A stretch of 64,000 bases of DNA from an uncultured Collinsella sp. Its GTDB lineage: Bacteria; Actinomycetota; Coriobacteriia; Coriobacteriales; Coriobacteriaceae. A model generated the notes under the pieces. It made no database searches and was not told where the DNA came from. It saw nothing but the letters and a program-made list of their open reading frames with translations. Where the stretch lies: NCBI GenBank assembly GCA_934630375.1, contig CAKTVQ010000002.1, positions 89,065-153,064 on the forward strand, in the 5' to 3' direction. A program made the position numbers and the translations under genes. This document shows, piece after piece, positions 33,469-42,950 of this stretch. Position 1 is the first letter of the stretch. Every line of letters begins with the position of its first letter.

Positions 33469-34143
33469 TTAGTCCAAGTCGTCGGCGGCAAAGTTGTCGA
33501 TCGGGGCGAAAGGATCGGCCACGGGGACAACCGGGTCAGCGACGGGCAGCGGCTCGGCGGGAACAGTCACCGCAGGAGAAGCGGCAGAACCGACCGGCGT
33601 GGAGGCCATGAGGTCGGCCGGGAAGGAGTTCTGAGCGTCGTCCATGAAGTGCTGGATGAGCTTGAGGTACTCGGCCTTGAACTCCTCACGGGAGGCCTTC
33701 AGGCGGTCGATCTCCTCGAGCTCGGCCTGCTTCTCGGTCAGGGCCTGACGGATAACCTCGCGGGCCTTGGCGTCGGCCTCGTTGCGAATGCGCTCGGCAT
33801 TCTCATTAGCATCGTTGACGATGTTCTCAGCGGTCTGCTGGGCGGCAATCAGGGCGGCGGAAATCTGGCGCTCCTGGGCAGTGAAGTCGGGGGCGGGGGC
33901 AGCCACAGGGGCAGCGGGGACGGCCTGGGCGGCAGCGTCCTGAGCCTGGGCAAGCTGAGCCTGCGCATCGGCAAGCTGCTGCTCGGTGGCGGTCAAGCGA
34001 CCCTTAAGGTCGACAATCTTGGCGAGCATAGCATCAACCTCGGAGGACAGCGTCTCCAAGAAGACGTCGACCTCGGCGGGGTCGTAGCCGCGCTTGGCCT
34101 CAGAGAAAGTCTGAGCCTGGATGTCAGCAGGGGTAATAGCCAT
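33469..34143 (-). CDS. divIVA: DivIVA domain protein
   Basis: The 224-residue protein has the DivIVA N-terminal motif ITPADIQAQTFSEAKRGYDPAEVDVFL, split here as a short membrane-binding segment and coiled-coil start, then long coiled coil at about residues 30-165 broken by an Ala/Pro linker near 73-88. The C-terminus is Pro/Val/Asp-rich. DivIVA proteins sense curved membrane and organise poles or septa; in Actinobacteria they direct polar growth. AAAGGAG precedes the ATG. It ends the ylm-type string yggS-sepF-yggT-divIVA. Confidence 0.9.
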   Translation of the reverse strand: MAITPADIQAQTFSEAKRGYDPAEVDVFLETLSSEVDAMLAKIVDLKGRLTATEQQLADAQAQLAQAQDAAAQAVPAAPVAAPAPDFTAQERQISAALIAAQQTAENIVNDANENAERIRNEADAKAREVIRQALTEKQAELEEIDRLKASREEFKAEYLKLIQHFMDDAQNSFPADLMASTPVGSAASPAVTVPAEPLPVADPVVPVADPFAPIDNFAADDLD

Positions 34144-34204
34144 AACATGTCTCCTTTATCATCGCCTCGGCGCCATACGCCCGACGTAAGTTACTGAGTC
34201 AGTT

Positions 34205-34486
34205 CTATACGAGTATACCTATAAGAAGCTGCAGAACCAGCCTCTGCACCAACTGCAACGCAATAATCGCAATGACCGGCGAAAAATCGACGCCACCCAT
34301 CGGAGGAATAAACCGACGGAATAGGTTGAGCCACGGACCGCACACGCTATCGAGCACCGCAGCGATATCCTGGAGCAAGCCGCCTTGCTTCATGGGGATC
34401 CACGTCATAAGGCAGTAGACCACAATAAGTGTGGAATAGAAGTTAAACAGCGTGTTGACCAGCTGGACGATAGTGTAGATGTTGAT
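34205..34486 (-). CDS. yggT: YggT family membrane protein with a non-canonical start
   Basis: The YggT/YlmG signature FRRFIPPMGGVDFSP is clear, followed by a second membrane segment IAIIALQLVQRLVLQLLIG. The full protein needs the upstream frame that encodes the first membrane segment, but between the sepF stop (34508-34510) and GTG 34423 there is no ATG, GTG or TTG in frame. A strong GAGGAG site lies 6 nt before ATC 34486, giving 93 residues, the normal length; ATT 34492 is also in frame. GTG 34423 would remove the first membrane segment. The gene belongs to the division-linked ylm cluster. Confidence 0.75.
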   Translation of the reverse strand: MNIYTIVQLVNTLFNFYSTLIVVYCLMTWIPMKQGGLLQDIAAVLDSVCGPWLNLFRRFIPPMGGVDFSPVIAIIALQLVQRLVLQLLIGILV

Positions 34487-34507
34487 GAGAATCTCCTCGT
34501 CTTGTCT

Positions 34508-35230
34508 TTACTTAAGATAGCCGTCGGCACGGAGTTTCTTCAGGTCCGAATCCTTAACCTCGCAGCCAGCGGGCAACACCATGAACACGCGATCGCCCAC
34601 TTCTTTGACCGTGGCGCCCAGGCCGCAGGCGAAACCGTAAGAGAAGTCCAGGACGCGTTTGGCAACCTCGGTGCGGACGCCTACGAAGATCAGCGCGACA
34701 GGCTGCTTGGTGCGAACGCGGCGCACAACGGTCTCAACATCGTCATAGCTCTCGGGGCGCAGGACATAGGCCGGCAGCTGGGGCGTGGCGTTGATGATAT
34801 TGCTTGCATAGGCCGAGGCATCGCTCGGCGCAGGCGCGGGCGCAGCGGCGGCGCGGGCGCGGGTATTCTCGGCATAGCTCGACGGTGTGTCATAGGCGCC
34901 AGGACGATATCCGCCGCCGGCAGTATCCTGCGAACGCGAAGGCGGGTTGTACGTCGTGGCGTGACGAGAATCATCGCCAACGAGCTGGCCGGAACGCGTA
35001 TACACGGCAACCGACTCGGCCTCGCCACGACGCGTCTGGCCCAGCAAGCCATTGCTCGGCTCGTCCTGGGTGTAGAAACCCTCGCCCGAGGCGCCGCTGT
35101 AGCCGTTGTTCTGATAGCCGTCGTCGTAGCCGTCATCGTAGCCGTAGTCGTCGTCTTGGCCATAACCCTGGTCGTAACCCTGCTGGCCGCCCAGGTGCAT
35201 CTTATTTTTAATCTCGTCAAGGAAGCCCAT
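34508..35230 (-). CDS. sepF: Cell division protein SepF
   Basis: The 240-residue protein starts MGFLDEIKNKM, the amphipathic membrane-binding helix of SepF, and ends with the conserved globular SepF domain (residues about 150-240; SYDDVETVVRRV, DFSYGFACGLG, VGDRVFMVLP). The middle is a disordered linker rich in Tyr, Gly, Asp and Ala. SepF forms rings, binds the FtsZ C-terminus and anchors Z-rings; in organisms without FtsA, as appears true of this cluster, it is the main anchor. GAGAGGACACAACC precedes the ATG. Confidence 0.94.
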   Translation of the reverse strand: MGFLDEIKNKMHLGGQQGYDQGYGQDDDYGYDDGYDDGYQNNGYSGASGEGFYTQDEPSNGLLGQTRRGEAESVAVYTRSGQLVGDDSRHATTYNPPSRSQDTAGGGYRPGAYDTPSSYAENTRARAAAAPAPAPSDASAYASNIINATPQLPAYVLRPESYDDVETVVRRVRTKQPVALIFVGVRTEVAKRVLDFSYGFACGLGATVKEVGDRVFMVLPAGCEVKDSDLKKLRADGYLK

Positions 35231-35290
35231 GGTTGTGTCCTCTCGCGGTTTAGTGCAGGCGCCCCGATAATCAGTGCGCACTTCAGAGCC

Positions 35291-36028
35291 TTATTTTACT
35301 GCAAACTCCGGGCTAAATACTACCCTGCCCAGGCGAACGAGCGTAGAGCCTTCCTCAAGGGCAGGCTCAAAGTCCTCGCTCATGCCGCAGGAAAGCTCGG
35401 GCAGGCTCAAGTCGGGATGGGCCGCTTCCAACTCATCCCTCAGCTCGCGTAGCCCGGCAAATGTACGGCGTGCCACATCCTTGTTCCCCCGGGGCGCCAT
35501 GGTCATAAGCCCCTGCACACAAATTCCCTCAAGCTCTGCAAGCTCGCCCATGGCAGCGCGGAATTCATCGGGCGAAAAGCCGCCCTTCGACTCCTCGCCG
35601 CTCACATTGACCTCAATCAATACGCGCTGGGGAGCGGCAAGCTCGCCCGCCTCAATCTTGCGGACCGCGCGGCTCGAGATGGCCTGCGCCAAATGCAGCG
35701 AGCTTACCGAATGGATCAGCTCGGCCGAGCCCAGCACCGCATTGATCTTATTGGTCTGCAGGTTGCCGATCATATCGAAGCGCACCTCGGGCAGGTCCGG
35801 ATGGTCCGCCAGGCCCGTGAGCTTACGGACGAGCTCTTGCGGACGGTTCTCGGCAAAGTGTCGATACCCCACCCGGATCGCAGCGACCGTCTCATCGACG
35901 CCGACGGTCTTGGACACTGCAATGAGGCGCGCGGCATCATGGGGCCGACCCGCTCGATCGAGTGCAGCATAAAAACGCTCGAGAATCTGCTCGCGGCGAG
36001 CGCGCATCAAGTCCAAATAATTATCCAT
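35291..36028 (-). CDS. yggS: YggS family PLP homeostasis protein
   Basis: The 245-residue alanine racemase N-domain protein has PLP lysine K40 in LIAVSKTVG, then FAENRPQEL and FDMIGNLQTNK, slightly changed from the common FGEN and W-H forms. It binds PLP and balances vitamin B6 and amino-acid pools. This is ylmE in Gram-positive division clusters, where it normally follows ylmD (pgeF); here five pst/pho genes separate them. GGAGG lies 9 nt before the ATG. Confidence 0.93.
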   Translation of the reverse strand: MDNYLDLMRARREQILERFYAALDRAGRPHDAARLIAVSKTVGVDETVAAIRVGYRHFAENRPQELVRKLTGLADHPDLPEVRFDMIGNLQTNKINAVLGSAELIHSVSSLHLAQAISSRAVRKIEAGELAAPQRVLIEVNVSGEESKGGFSPDEFRAAMGELAELEGICVQGLMTMAPRGNKDVARRTFAGLRELRDELEAAHPDLSLPELSCGMSEDFEPALEEGSTLVRLGRVVFSPEFAVK

Positions 36029-36078
36029 TGTCAATCGCCTCCGCAAACAGCCAAACAAGTAGTCTCATGCTAACGCAA

Positions 36079-36110
36079 GAGCGCGACCCTGCATTCGCAA
36101 GGTCGCGCTC
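36079..36110 (-). terminator. Terminator-like hairpin after phoU
   Basis: GAGCGCGACC (36079-36088) pairs perfectly with 36101-36110. The T run on the minus strand is weak (TCTTGCGTT). It may separate the pst transcript from yggS. Confidence 0.6.
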
Positions 36111-36148
36111 ACTTAGGTATTTACAATCTTTCGACGAACGGGGCTACC

Positions 36149-37006
36149 CTACTCCTCGTCGTCCTCGGCGTCATCCTCGTCCTCAAGGTGCTCGAGCAGG
36201 AAGCGAAGACCCTCGCTCAGCTCGTTGGCGGGCACCTTGGCAACATAGCGTGCGTCGATAGCGGGCCTCATGATGACGCCCTCACCCGAAGGCACGCGCA
36301 TGCTCTCGAGCTCATCCTCGTCCGCACGGGCGATATCGCCGGCATTCATGCGCTGGCCGGTCAGCAGGAACGTCAGGCGGCAGGCGGCATCGATGGAAAT
36401 CGAGGCGATACGATCGAGGTAGCGCGAAACCATGATGGCGCGGCGCAGGTCGTCGTAGTTGCTGTCGTCGTCCATAAACTCGCCCGCGTCCATGCGGTTG
36501 AAGGTACGGAAGAACTTCTCATAGGCAGCGTGCACCGGCTCGTCCTCGACAGCCAGGTTGCAGATGATGGACATGTCGTTGGCGACCAGAGCGGAGATCG
36601 AGGAGCCCAGCACCTGGTAGACGGCCTCGGCCTCGGCATCAACCAAGGTCACAAGCTCCTGAGGCAGCGAGATATCGGCCTTGACCATATGGCTGGCGGC
36701 ACGGCAGATCTGGCGAACCTTATCGGTCATGCGCTGCAGGTTAAAGTCGACATAGATGATCGTCTGAAGCAAGCGGAAGTCGGAGGCGACCGGCGACTGC
36801 GTGGCGATCAGGTTGTAGCACACGGCCTCGAGGTTGGCACAACGGGCGTCAATCGAAAGCGTGCGCTTCTTGGTCTTGACGGCGAGCTTGCGGTCGTCGG
36901 TCACATAGGCCTTCACGGCGTCGTGAAGAGCCAGATCAATGGCCTCGTAGATGCTCAGCATCTCGTGACGGGCCTCGATGAGCTGACGGGAAAACAGTTT
37001 GCGCAT
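36149..37006 (-). CDS. phoU: Phosphate signalling protein PhoU
   Basis: The 285-residue protein is all-helical with two PhoU repeats (about residues 15-105 and 120-215, each with a D-x-x-L-Q-R-M or R-Y-L-D-R-I type metal-binding stretch: DFNLQRMTDKV and VSRYLDRIASI). It couples the Pst transporter to the PhoR/PhoB-type sensor system. An added C-terminal 60 residues, acidic at the end (EDEDDAEDDEE), is longer than in E. coli. TTGGAGTGAACC precedes the ATG. It follows pstB by 92 nt. Confidence 0.93.
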   Translation of the reverse strand: MRKLFSRQLIEARHEMLSIYEAIDLALHDAVKAYVTDDRKLAVKTKKRTLSIDARCANLEAVCYNLIATQSPVASDFRLLQTIIYVDFNLQRMTDKVRQICRAASHMVKADISLPQELVTLVDAEAEAVYQVLGSSISALVANDMSIICNLAVEDEPVHAAYEKFFRTFNRMDAGEFMDDDSNYDDLRRAIMVSRYLDRIASISIDAACRLTFLLTGQRMNAGDIARADEDELESMRVPSGEGVIMRPAIDARYVAKVPANELSEGLRFLLEHLEDEDDAEDDEE

Positions 37007-37098
37007 GGTTCACTCCAATCAGTTGGGTGCGGTCATGCCGCCCGCACAGTGAATACGCACCGGACCAGGTCCGATCGGTTTGGGACTAGTCGCACCGA

Positions 37099-37902
<804 letters not shown>

Positions 37903-37914
37903 GGGACTCCTTAA

Positions 37915-38820
37915 CTAGCGGCGCTTGCGCGACAGGAAGCGCGCAAACAGGTTGAAGGCCAGGATGATCACCATCAGCAAGAGCGCGGTGCCGTAGGCCG
38001 CATTCATGTTGATGCCGTCGTTGGCGAGCAGGTACAGGTGAACCGTCATGGGACGGCCGGAATCGAGCGGCGAGATCGGCAGGTTGATGGCCTGGCCCAT
38101 GGTATAGAGCACGACGGCGGTCTCGCCGATGGCGCGGCCGATGGCAAGGACGATGCCGGTGGCGATGCGGCCAAAGGCAGAAGGAAGCACGATCTTTGAG
38201 ACGACCTGCCACTTAGTGGCGCCCAGGCCGTACGCGCCCCAACGGATATAGCGCGGCACGGCGCGAATGGCTTCTTCGGTGGTGCGCATGACGATGGGGA
38301 GCATCAAAAGTGCGAGCGCCAGAGCTGCCGAGACCATCGAAAGGCCCAAGCCCATAGCCTCGACAAACAAGGCATAGCCAAACAGACCCATAACGATGGA
38401 GGGCACCGAGGCCAAGGCATCGGCAGCGTAGCGAATGAGCTCGACGACCTTGCCCTGTTTAGCGTACTCGGCCAGATAGACGGCAGCCAGCACGGCGACC
38501 GGCGTACAGATGAGCATAGCGAGCGCCGTCACGTAGACGGTCGAGACGATCGTCGGCCAAATACCGCCCTCAGCGTTCACGCCTTGGGGCCAACCGAAGA
38601 TAAAGTCGAGCGAGATATGCGGCAGGCCGTTAACGACCACGTAGGCGATGATGGCGACCAACACCAGCGTGGTGATATAGGCCGCGGCGCGGAACACGCC
38701 GAGCATGATCTTGTTGGACAAGTCCTTGTTGATGCGGCCCTTCTTGCCGTGGGAAAGGGCACGCTTGATGCGCTCGCGCGACGAGGTCGTATCGACCGTC
38801 GCGTCAACGGAATCGGACAT
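37915..38820 (-). CDS. pstA: Phosphate ABC transporter permease PstA
   Basis: The 301-residue protein has six membrane segments and the EAA-loop of binding-protein-dependent permeases (YGLGATKWQVVSKIVLPSA). The N-terminal 35 residues are cytosolic and basic. It forms the membrane channel with PstC. The start at 38820 lies 3 nt after the pstC stop, with GGGGGTAGGCT within the end of pstC as ribosome site. Confidence 0.94.
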   Translation of the reverse strand: MSDSVDATVDTTSSRERIKRALSHGKKGRINKDLSNKIMLGVFRAAAYITTLVLVAIIAYVVVNGLPHISLDFIFGWPQGVNAEGGIWPTIVSTVYVTALAMLICTPVAVLAAVYLAEYAKQGKVVELIRYAADALASVPSIVMGLFGYALFVEAMGLGLSMVSAALALALLMLPIVMRTTEEAIRAVPRYIRWGAYGLGATKWQVVSKIVLPSAFGRIATGIVLAIGRAIGETAVVLYTMGQAINLPISPLDSGRPMTVHLYLLANDGINMNAAYGTALLLMVIILAFNLFARFLSRKRR

Positions 38821-38823
38821 AGC

Positions 38824-39750
38824 CTACCCCCTCTTTTTCTTGGAAATCAGACGGACGACGCCCACCAGCGTGGCGGAGATGATAAACAGGACCACGCCCA
38901 TGCCAAACAGCGCCGAGCGGTGCAGACCCGAGGAATAGCTCATGTCGAGCGCGATCTGGCTCGTGAGCGTCGAGATGGGGCTCGCAATGCTGTCGGGAAT
39001 AACCGGGGCGTTACCCACGACCATGAGCACGGCCATGGTCTCGCCGATGGCACGGCCCATACCCAGCACGATCGCATCCACGATACCCAGCTTGGCGGCA
39101 GGTAGCACGACCTTATAGATGGTCTGCCACTTAGTAGCACCCATGGCATACGATGCCTCGCGAATACCCATGGGAATGGAATTGAGGGCATCGATGGTGA
39201 GCGTGGTGATGGTAGGGACAATCATGATGGCAAGCACGAACCACGCCGTCAGCGCACCAAAACCAAGACCACCGGTCACCTGCGCGATAAACGGACGGAT
39301 GATGATCATGCCAAAGAAGCCATAGATGATAGAAGGGATGCCGGCCAACAGGTCAACGGCAGGGCTGATGAGCTTGCGTACGCGCTTGCCGGCGATCTCG
39401 ACCAGATACACAGCCGTGCCCACGCCCAGGGGCACACCCATGGCGAGCGCACCGACGGTCACCAGACCCGAGCCGGCAAGCAGCGACACGATGCCGTAGT
39501 GGCCCTCAGAGGGCGCCCACGTAAAGCTAAAGAAATCCGCCAGACCGATGTCGGTAAAGACGGGCAGCGCCGAGTACGTGGTAAAGACAAAAATCAGGAT
39601 GACGGTAACAACCGCCAAGAACGCGCAGGCAAAGAAGATCCACTGCAGCGCCTTCTCCTTGATATAGGTGCTGCGCGATACGAGCGCCAGCTCGCGCTTC
39701 TTGGGCGCCTGACCATTCTGCTCAGTCTGGGAGTTTTCCTGTGCTTCCAT
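38824..39750 (-). CDS. pstC: Phosphate ABC transporter permease PstC
   Basis: The 308-residue protein has six membrane segments and the EAA-loop EASYAMGATKWQTIYKVVLP. Before the first membrane segment is a 40-residue polar N-terminus. It pairs with PstA. ATG 39750 is preferred over GTG 39759 because GGGGAG lies 8 nt upstream of the ATG but abuts the GTG. It starts 1 nt before the end of pstS. Confidence 0.94.
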   Translation of the reverse strand: MEAQENSQTEQNGQAPKKRELALVSRSTYIKEKALQWIFFACAFLAVVTVILIFVFTTYSALPVFTDIGLADFFSFTWAPSEGHYGIVSLLAGSGLVTVGALAMGVPLGVGTAVYLVEIAGKRVRKLISPAVDLLAGIPSIIYGFFGMIIIRPFIAQVTGGLGFGALTAWFVLAIMIVPTITTLTIDALNSIPMGIREASYAMGATKWQTIYKVVLPAAKLGIVDAIVLGMGRAIGETMAVLMVVGNAPVIPDSIASPISTLTSQIALDMSYSSGLHRSALFGMGVVLFIISATLVGVVRLISKKKRG

Positions 39751-39751
39751 G

Positions 39752-40588
39752 CTACTCACTCCCCTTCTCGTCGTTGGTGACGGGAATAAAGCCCGCCTCG
39801 CGAATCTGCTTGTCCATCTTTTCGGATGTCACGTAGTCGATGTAATCTTGCGCCTGCTGCGAAGGCGCACCCTTCACAAAGAAGTAAAGGTCGCGCGAGA
39901 TGGGATAGCCGCCGCTCGCGACCGTCTTCTCGGAAGCCTCAACATGATTGACCGAGACGGCCTTGACCGAGGTCTTGGCGTTGAGGCTATCGACGAAGCC
40001 CAGCGAAATGTAGCCGATGGCACCGCGCGAACGAGATACCACGTCGCGCACCTGGCCCGTGCCCGAAAGAACGGCGGACCGGCGATCGAACGGGGTGCCG
40101 TCCATCACGATGGTGCGGAAGGCCTCACGCGTGCCAGACGCCTCGTCTCGGTTGATGACCTGAATCTTCAGGTCCTCTCCGCCGACTTCCTTCCAGTTGG
40201 TGATCTTACCGGCGTAAATATCACGGAGCTGCTCGGTCGAGAGGTTATCGACCGGGTTATCGTCGTTCACGATGACCGCGATACCGTCGTGGGCAATGAC
40301 GATGGGAGTCAGGCCCAGATCCTGTTCGTCGGCATTGAGTCCACGGGAGGAGCTGGCGATATCGGCCGTGCCAGCGCTGACGGCTTCGATGCCAGCGGAA
40401 GAGCCCAAACCGGAAACGAGCACGTCGATGCCGGTCTCCTCCTTAAAGCCCTCTGCCGCAATCTCGGCGATAGGAAGGCAGGTCGTGGAGCCGGCCACGG
40501 TAATGGAAGAGGTAGAAGATCCCGAAGAACAGGCGCACAGCGTAAGCGTAAGCACAGCGGCGCTCAGGACCGATATGATCTTTCTCAT
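39752..40588 (-). CDS. pstS: Phosphate-binding lipoprotein PstS
   Basis: The 278-residue protein has a lipoprotein signal peptide ending LTLCAC, with Cys20 the likely lipidated residue, followed by a Ser/Gly linker. Phosphate-binding loops are visible: AGSTTCLP, GSSAGI, ASSSRGL and RDEASGTREAF. It captures phosphate outside the membrane for PstCA. Its ATG overlaps the pgeF stop (ATGA), indicating translational coupling. The order pstS-C-A-B-phoU is standard. Confidence 0.95.
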   Translation of the reverse strand: MRKIISVLSAAVLTLTLCACSSGSSTSSITVAGSTTCLPIAEIAAEGFKEETGIDVLVSGLGSSAGIEAVSAGTADIASSSRGLNADEQDLGLTPIVIAHDGIAVIVNDDNPVDNLSTEQLRDIYAGKITNWKEVGGEDLKIQVINRDEASGTREAFRTIVMDGTPFDRRSAVLSGTGQVRDVVSRSRGAIGYISLGFVDSLNAKTSVKAVSVNHVEASEKTVASGGYPISRDLYFFVKGAPSQQAQDYIDYVTSEKMDKQIREAGFIPVTNDEKGSE

Positions 40589-41385
40589 AGCATCACGCCG
40601 ATCGCAGCATGGCGCCCACAGGTGCCGTCCTCGTTACGGTAGGAATAAAAGCGGTCGTTCTGACGCACAGTCGAAAGCTGGGTATCCACGATATTATCCG
40701 CGTCCACACCGATATCTACCAGCGCCTCACGAATGGCGGCAGATAGATCGAGCATGCGAGAAGCGCCCGCATCGATGCACGAAAACTCGGCGGCAAAGCG
40801 GTCCATGAGTTCCTGGGATACCTCATATTCGTCAGCCAAGATATGGGGGCCGATATAGGCGGAAACGTCGCTCACATCGCAGCCGGCAGCATCGCAAAGC
40901 GCCCGGCACGCCTTGGCAGAAATACGTGCAATCGTGCCCTTCCAACCGGAGTGCACCACGGCAAATCCGCCGGGGGCCACCAGCACCACGGGAACGCAGT
41001 CGGCAAAGCAGAGCAGCACGGGCACGTCATGGGCCGTACAGACGATGGCATCGCAGCCCTCGGCAATCTGCTCGCGAACGTCCTCAAGGTCATCGGCGCC
41101 GTTCGAAGTCACCGTAACGATATGGTCACCATGTACCTGATTGGGCACGAGCAGATTATGCTCGCACTCAGTGGCGCCCATAGCTTCGAGCGCTCGACGA
41201 CGATTTTCTTGAACAGCAAAGGGGTCATCGCCTACATGCGAGCCCAGGTTGAGCGAGGAGTACGCATCTTCAGAAACGCCACCGGTGCGCTCGGTAAAGG
41301 CAAAGCGAACATCGGATGTCGCGCCCTCCACCAACGTAACTCCATCATGGTCGACACGCGAAACGTTGTCCGCACGTGCTGCCAT
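40585..41385 (-). CDS. pgeF: Purine nucleoside phosphorylase / laccase-domain protein (YfiH/YlmD)
   Basis: The 266-residue protein has the DUF152/YfiH motifs: NLGSHVGDD, QVHGD, CFADCVPVVL and VHSGWKGT, which supply His and Cys ligands for zinc. The family was called polyphenol oxidase but members act on purine nucleosides, and E. coli YfiH also edits peptidoglycan precursors. This is ylmD of Gram-positive division clusters. AGGAGGCTTTAGT precedes the ATG at 41385. The stop overlaps the pstS start, so pgeF appears to be the first gene of the pst operon. Confidence 0.92.
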   Translation of the reverse strand: MAARADNVSRVDHDGVTLVEGATSDVRFAFTERTGGVSEDAYSSLNLGSHVGDDPFAVQENRRRALEAMGATECEHNLLVPNQVHGDHIVTVTSNGADDLEDVREQIAEGCDAIVCTAHDVPVLLCFADCVPVVLVAPGGFAVVHSGWKGTIARISAKACRALCDAAGCDVSDVSAYIGPHILADEYEVSQELMDRFAAEFSCIDAGASRMLDLSAAIREALVDIGVDADNIVDTQLSTVRQNDRFYSYRNEDGTCGRHAAIGVML

Positions 41386-41489
41386 ACTAAAGCCTCCTAA
41401 TAACACAAGTACCGCGGCGTCGCCGCTACAGCCAGCGTTTATACGGCTGTCATACTTCCCTAAAAGGATACCCGCAGCGGTAGGGACCA

Positions 41490-41507
41490 AACGTAAAGGG
41501 AACGTAA
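41490..41507 (-). promoter_or_regulatory. Pho-box-like direct repeat upstream of pgeF-pst
   Basis: On the minus strand TTACGTT-CCCT-TTACGTT is two identical 7-mers with an 11-bp period, the layout of PhoB/PhoP boxes. It is about 105 nt upstream of pgeF; TATCCT and TATAAA are possible -10 boxes between. Confidence 0.5.
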
Positions 41508-41537
41508 GGAGATTGGAGGCTTTCGTTTACAAACGAG

Positions 41538-41574
41538 AAACAAAACGGGGTGCATCCAAATGGACACACCCCGT
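41538..41574 (-). terminator. Terminator of ftsZ
   Basis: ACGGGGTG (41545-41552) pairs with CACCCCGT (41567-41574); the minus strand continues TTTGTTTC. It separates ftsZ from the pgeF-pst unit. Confidence 0.82.
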
Positions 41575-41596
41575 GCAGGTCGTTGAGAAAAACGAA

Positions 41597-42751
41597 CTAG
41601 AAGCTACCGCGCTTCAGGAAGTCGGGAAGCTCGAACTGGTCGTTGCCAAAGTTGGGCAGCTCGGTACCACCGACGTTGCGGGTCGGAGCGGCCTGCGCCG
41701 GGCTGGCAGCCGGAGCGGTGCGCTGCGGCTCAGCGGAGGCAGCGGCCTTGCTCTGAGACTGCTGAGCAGCAAAGAGCTCGTCCTGACGGTTGACGTTGGA
41801 ATCGGAGAAGCCCGTAGCGATGACGGTGATACGCACCTGATCGCCCAGGGACTCGTCGACAACGGTACCGAAGATGATGTTCGCCTCGGGGTCGACGGCA
41901 TTGGCGACAACGTCGGCGGCGTCGCTGATCTCCTGGATGCCCAGGTCCTTGGAACCAGCGATGGAGAGCAGCACGCGCGTGGCACCATCGATGGAGCTCT
42001 CGAGCAGCGGGCTGGAGATGGCCTGCTGAGCAGCGTCGACGGCACGTGTATCCCCAGAAGAGGTACCAATACCCATCATGGCGGTACCGGCCTGCTTCAT
42101 GATGGTCTTAACATCGGCGAAGTCCAGGTTGATGATACCGGGGACGGTGATGAGGTCGGTGATGCCCTGGGTGCCCTGGGAAAGAACGCCATCGGCGATC
42201 GCGAAGGCCTCGAGCATGGTGGTCTTCTTCTCGGCGATGTCGAGCAGCTTATCGTTAGGGATGACGATCATGGTGTCGACGCAATCGGAGAGGGTCTTGA
42301 TGCCCTCCTCGGCGCTCTTCTTGCGCTTGCGGCCCTCGAAGGTGAAGGGCTTGGTCACGACGGCGACGGTCAGTGCGCCGACCTCGTTCATCGCGATATC
42401 GGCAACGATGGGAGCAGCGCCGGTACCGGTGCCACCGCCCTCACCGCAGGTGATAAACACCATGTCGGCGCCAGCGAGCGCCTCGGCAATGTCGTCGCGG
42501 GACTCATCGGCAGCCTTGCGGCCAACCTCGGGGTTGGCGCCGGCGCCCAGGCCGCGGGTAAGGTCGGTGCCGATGTGCACCTTGATATCGGCATCAGAGA
42601 TCGCGAGTGCCTGAGCATCGGTGTTGATGGCAACAAACTCGACGCCGCGGATGCCCTCTTCGATCATTCGATTGACCGCGTTGGTACCGCCGCCGCCGAC
42701 GCCGACCACCTTAATGACGGCAAGGTAGTTGTTGATCTCTGTCTCGTGCAT
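41597..42751 (-). CDS. ftsZ: Cell division protein FtsZ
   Basis: The 384-residue protein has the GTP-binding T-loops [11 protein letters not shown] and the tubulin signature [12 protein letters not shown], the T7 loop NLDFADV, a linker rich in Ala, Pro and Gln (about residues 320-370), and the C-terminal peptide [10 protein letters not shown] that binds SepF and other partners. It polymerises into the Z-ring. GGAGGACCGAC precedes ATG 42751. The 199-nt gap to ftsQ, with AT-rich sequence and a dyad at 42808-42821, suggests its own promoter. Confidence 0.97.
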   Translation of the reverse strand: MHETEINNYLAVIKVVGVGGGGTNAVNRMIEEGIRGVEFVAINTDAQALAISDADIKVHIGTDLTRGLGAGANPEVGRKAADESRDDIAEALAGADMVFITCGEGGGTGTGAAPIVADIAMNEVGALTVAVVTKPFTFEGRKRKKSAEEGIKTLSDCVDTMIVIPNDKLLDIAEKKTTMLEAFAIADGVLSQGTQGITDLITVPGIINLDFADVKTIMKQAGTAMMGIGTSSGDTRAVDAAQQAISSPLLESSIDGATRVLLSIAGSKDLGIQEISDAADVVANAVDPEANIIFGTVVDESLGDQVRITVIATGFSDSNVNRQDELFAAQQSQSKAAASAEPQRTAPAASPAQAAPTRNVGGTELPNFGNDQFELPDFLKRGSF

Positions 42752-42807
42752 GTCGGTCCTCCGAACAAAGGTTATAGCCATAGCATGGGTCGACCCCTGC
42801 GCACATT

Positions 42808-42821
42808 AACCTTCAGGTTGA
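42808..42821. promoter_or_regulatory. AACCTTCAGGTTGA dyad upstream of ftsZ
   Basis: AACCT-TC-AGGTT is a perfect short palindrome about 60 nt before ftsZ. AACCTTCAAGTTGA, one base different, occurs at 57334-57347 upstream of mraZ. Confidence 0.4.
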
Positions 42822-42950
42822 AAGTAAATGCAAAGGTAAACCGTATTATGTTTGCACATTATGAACGTATCAGTCAAATAATTGACCGTGAAAACCAAAC
42901 AAACCAGATAAACGGCGTGGTATGGCCCCTCAACAAAGCATCAACCAGCG

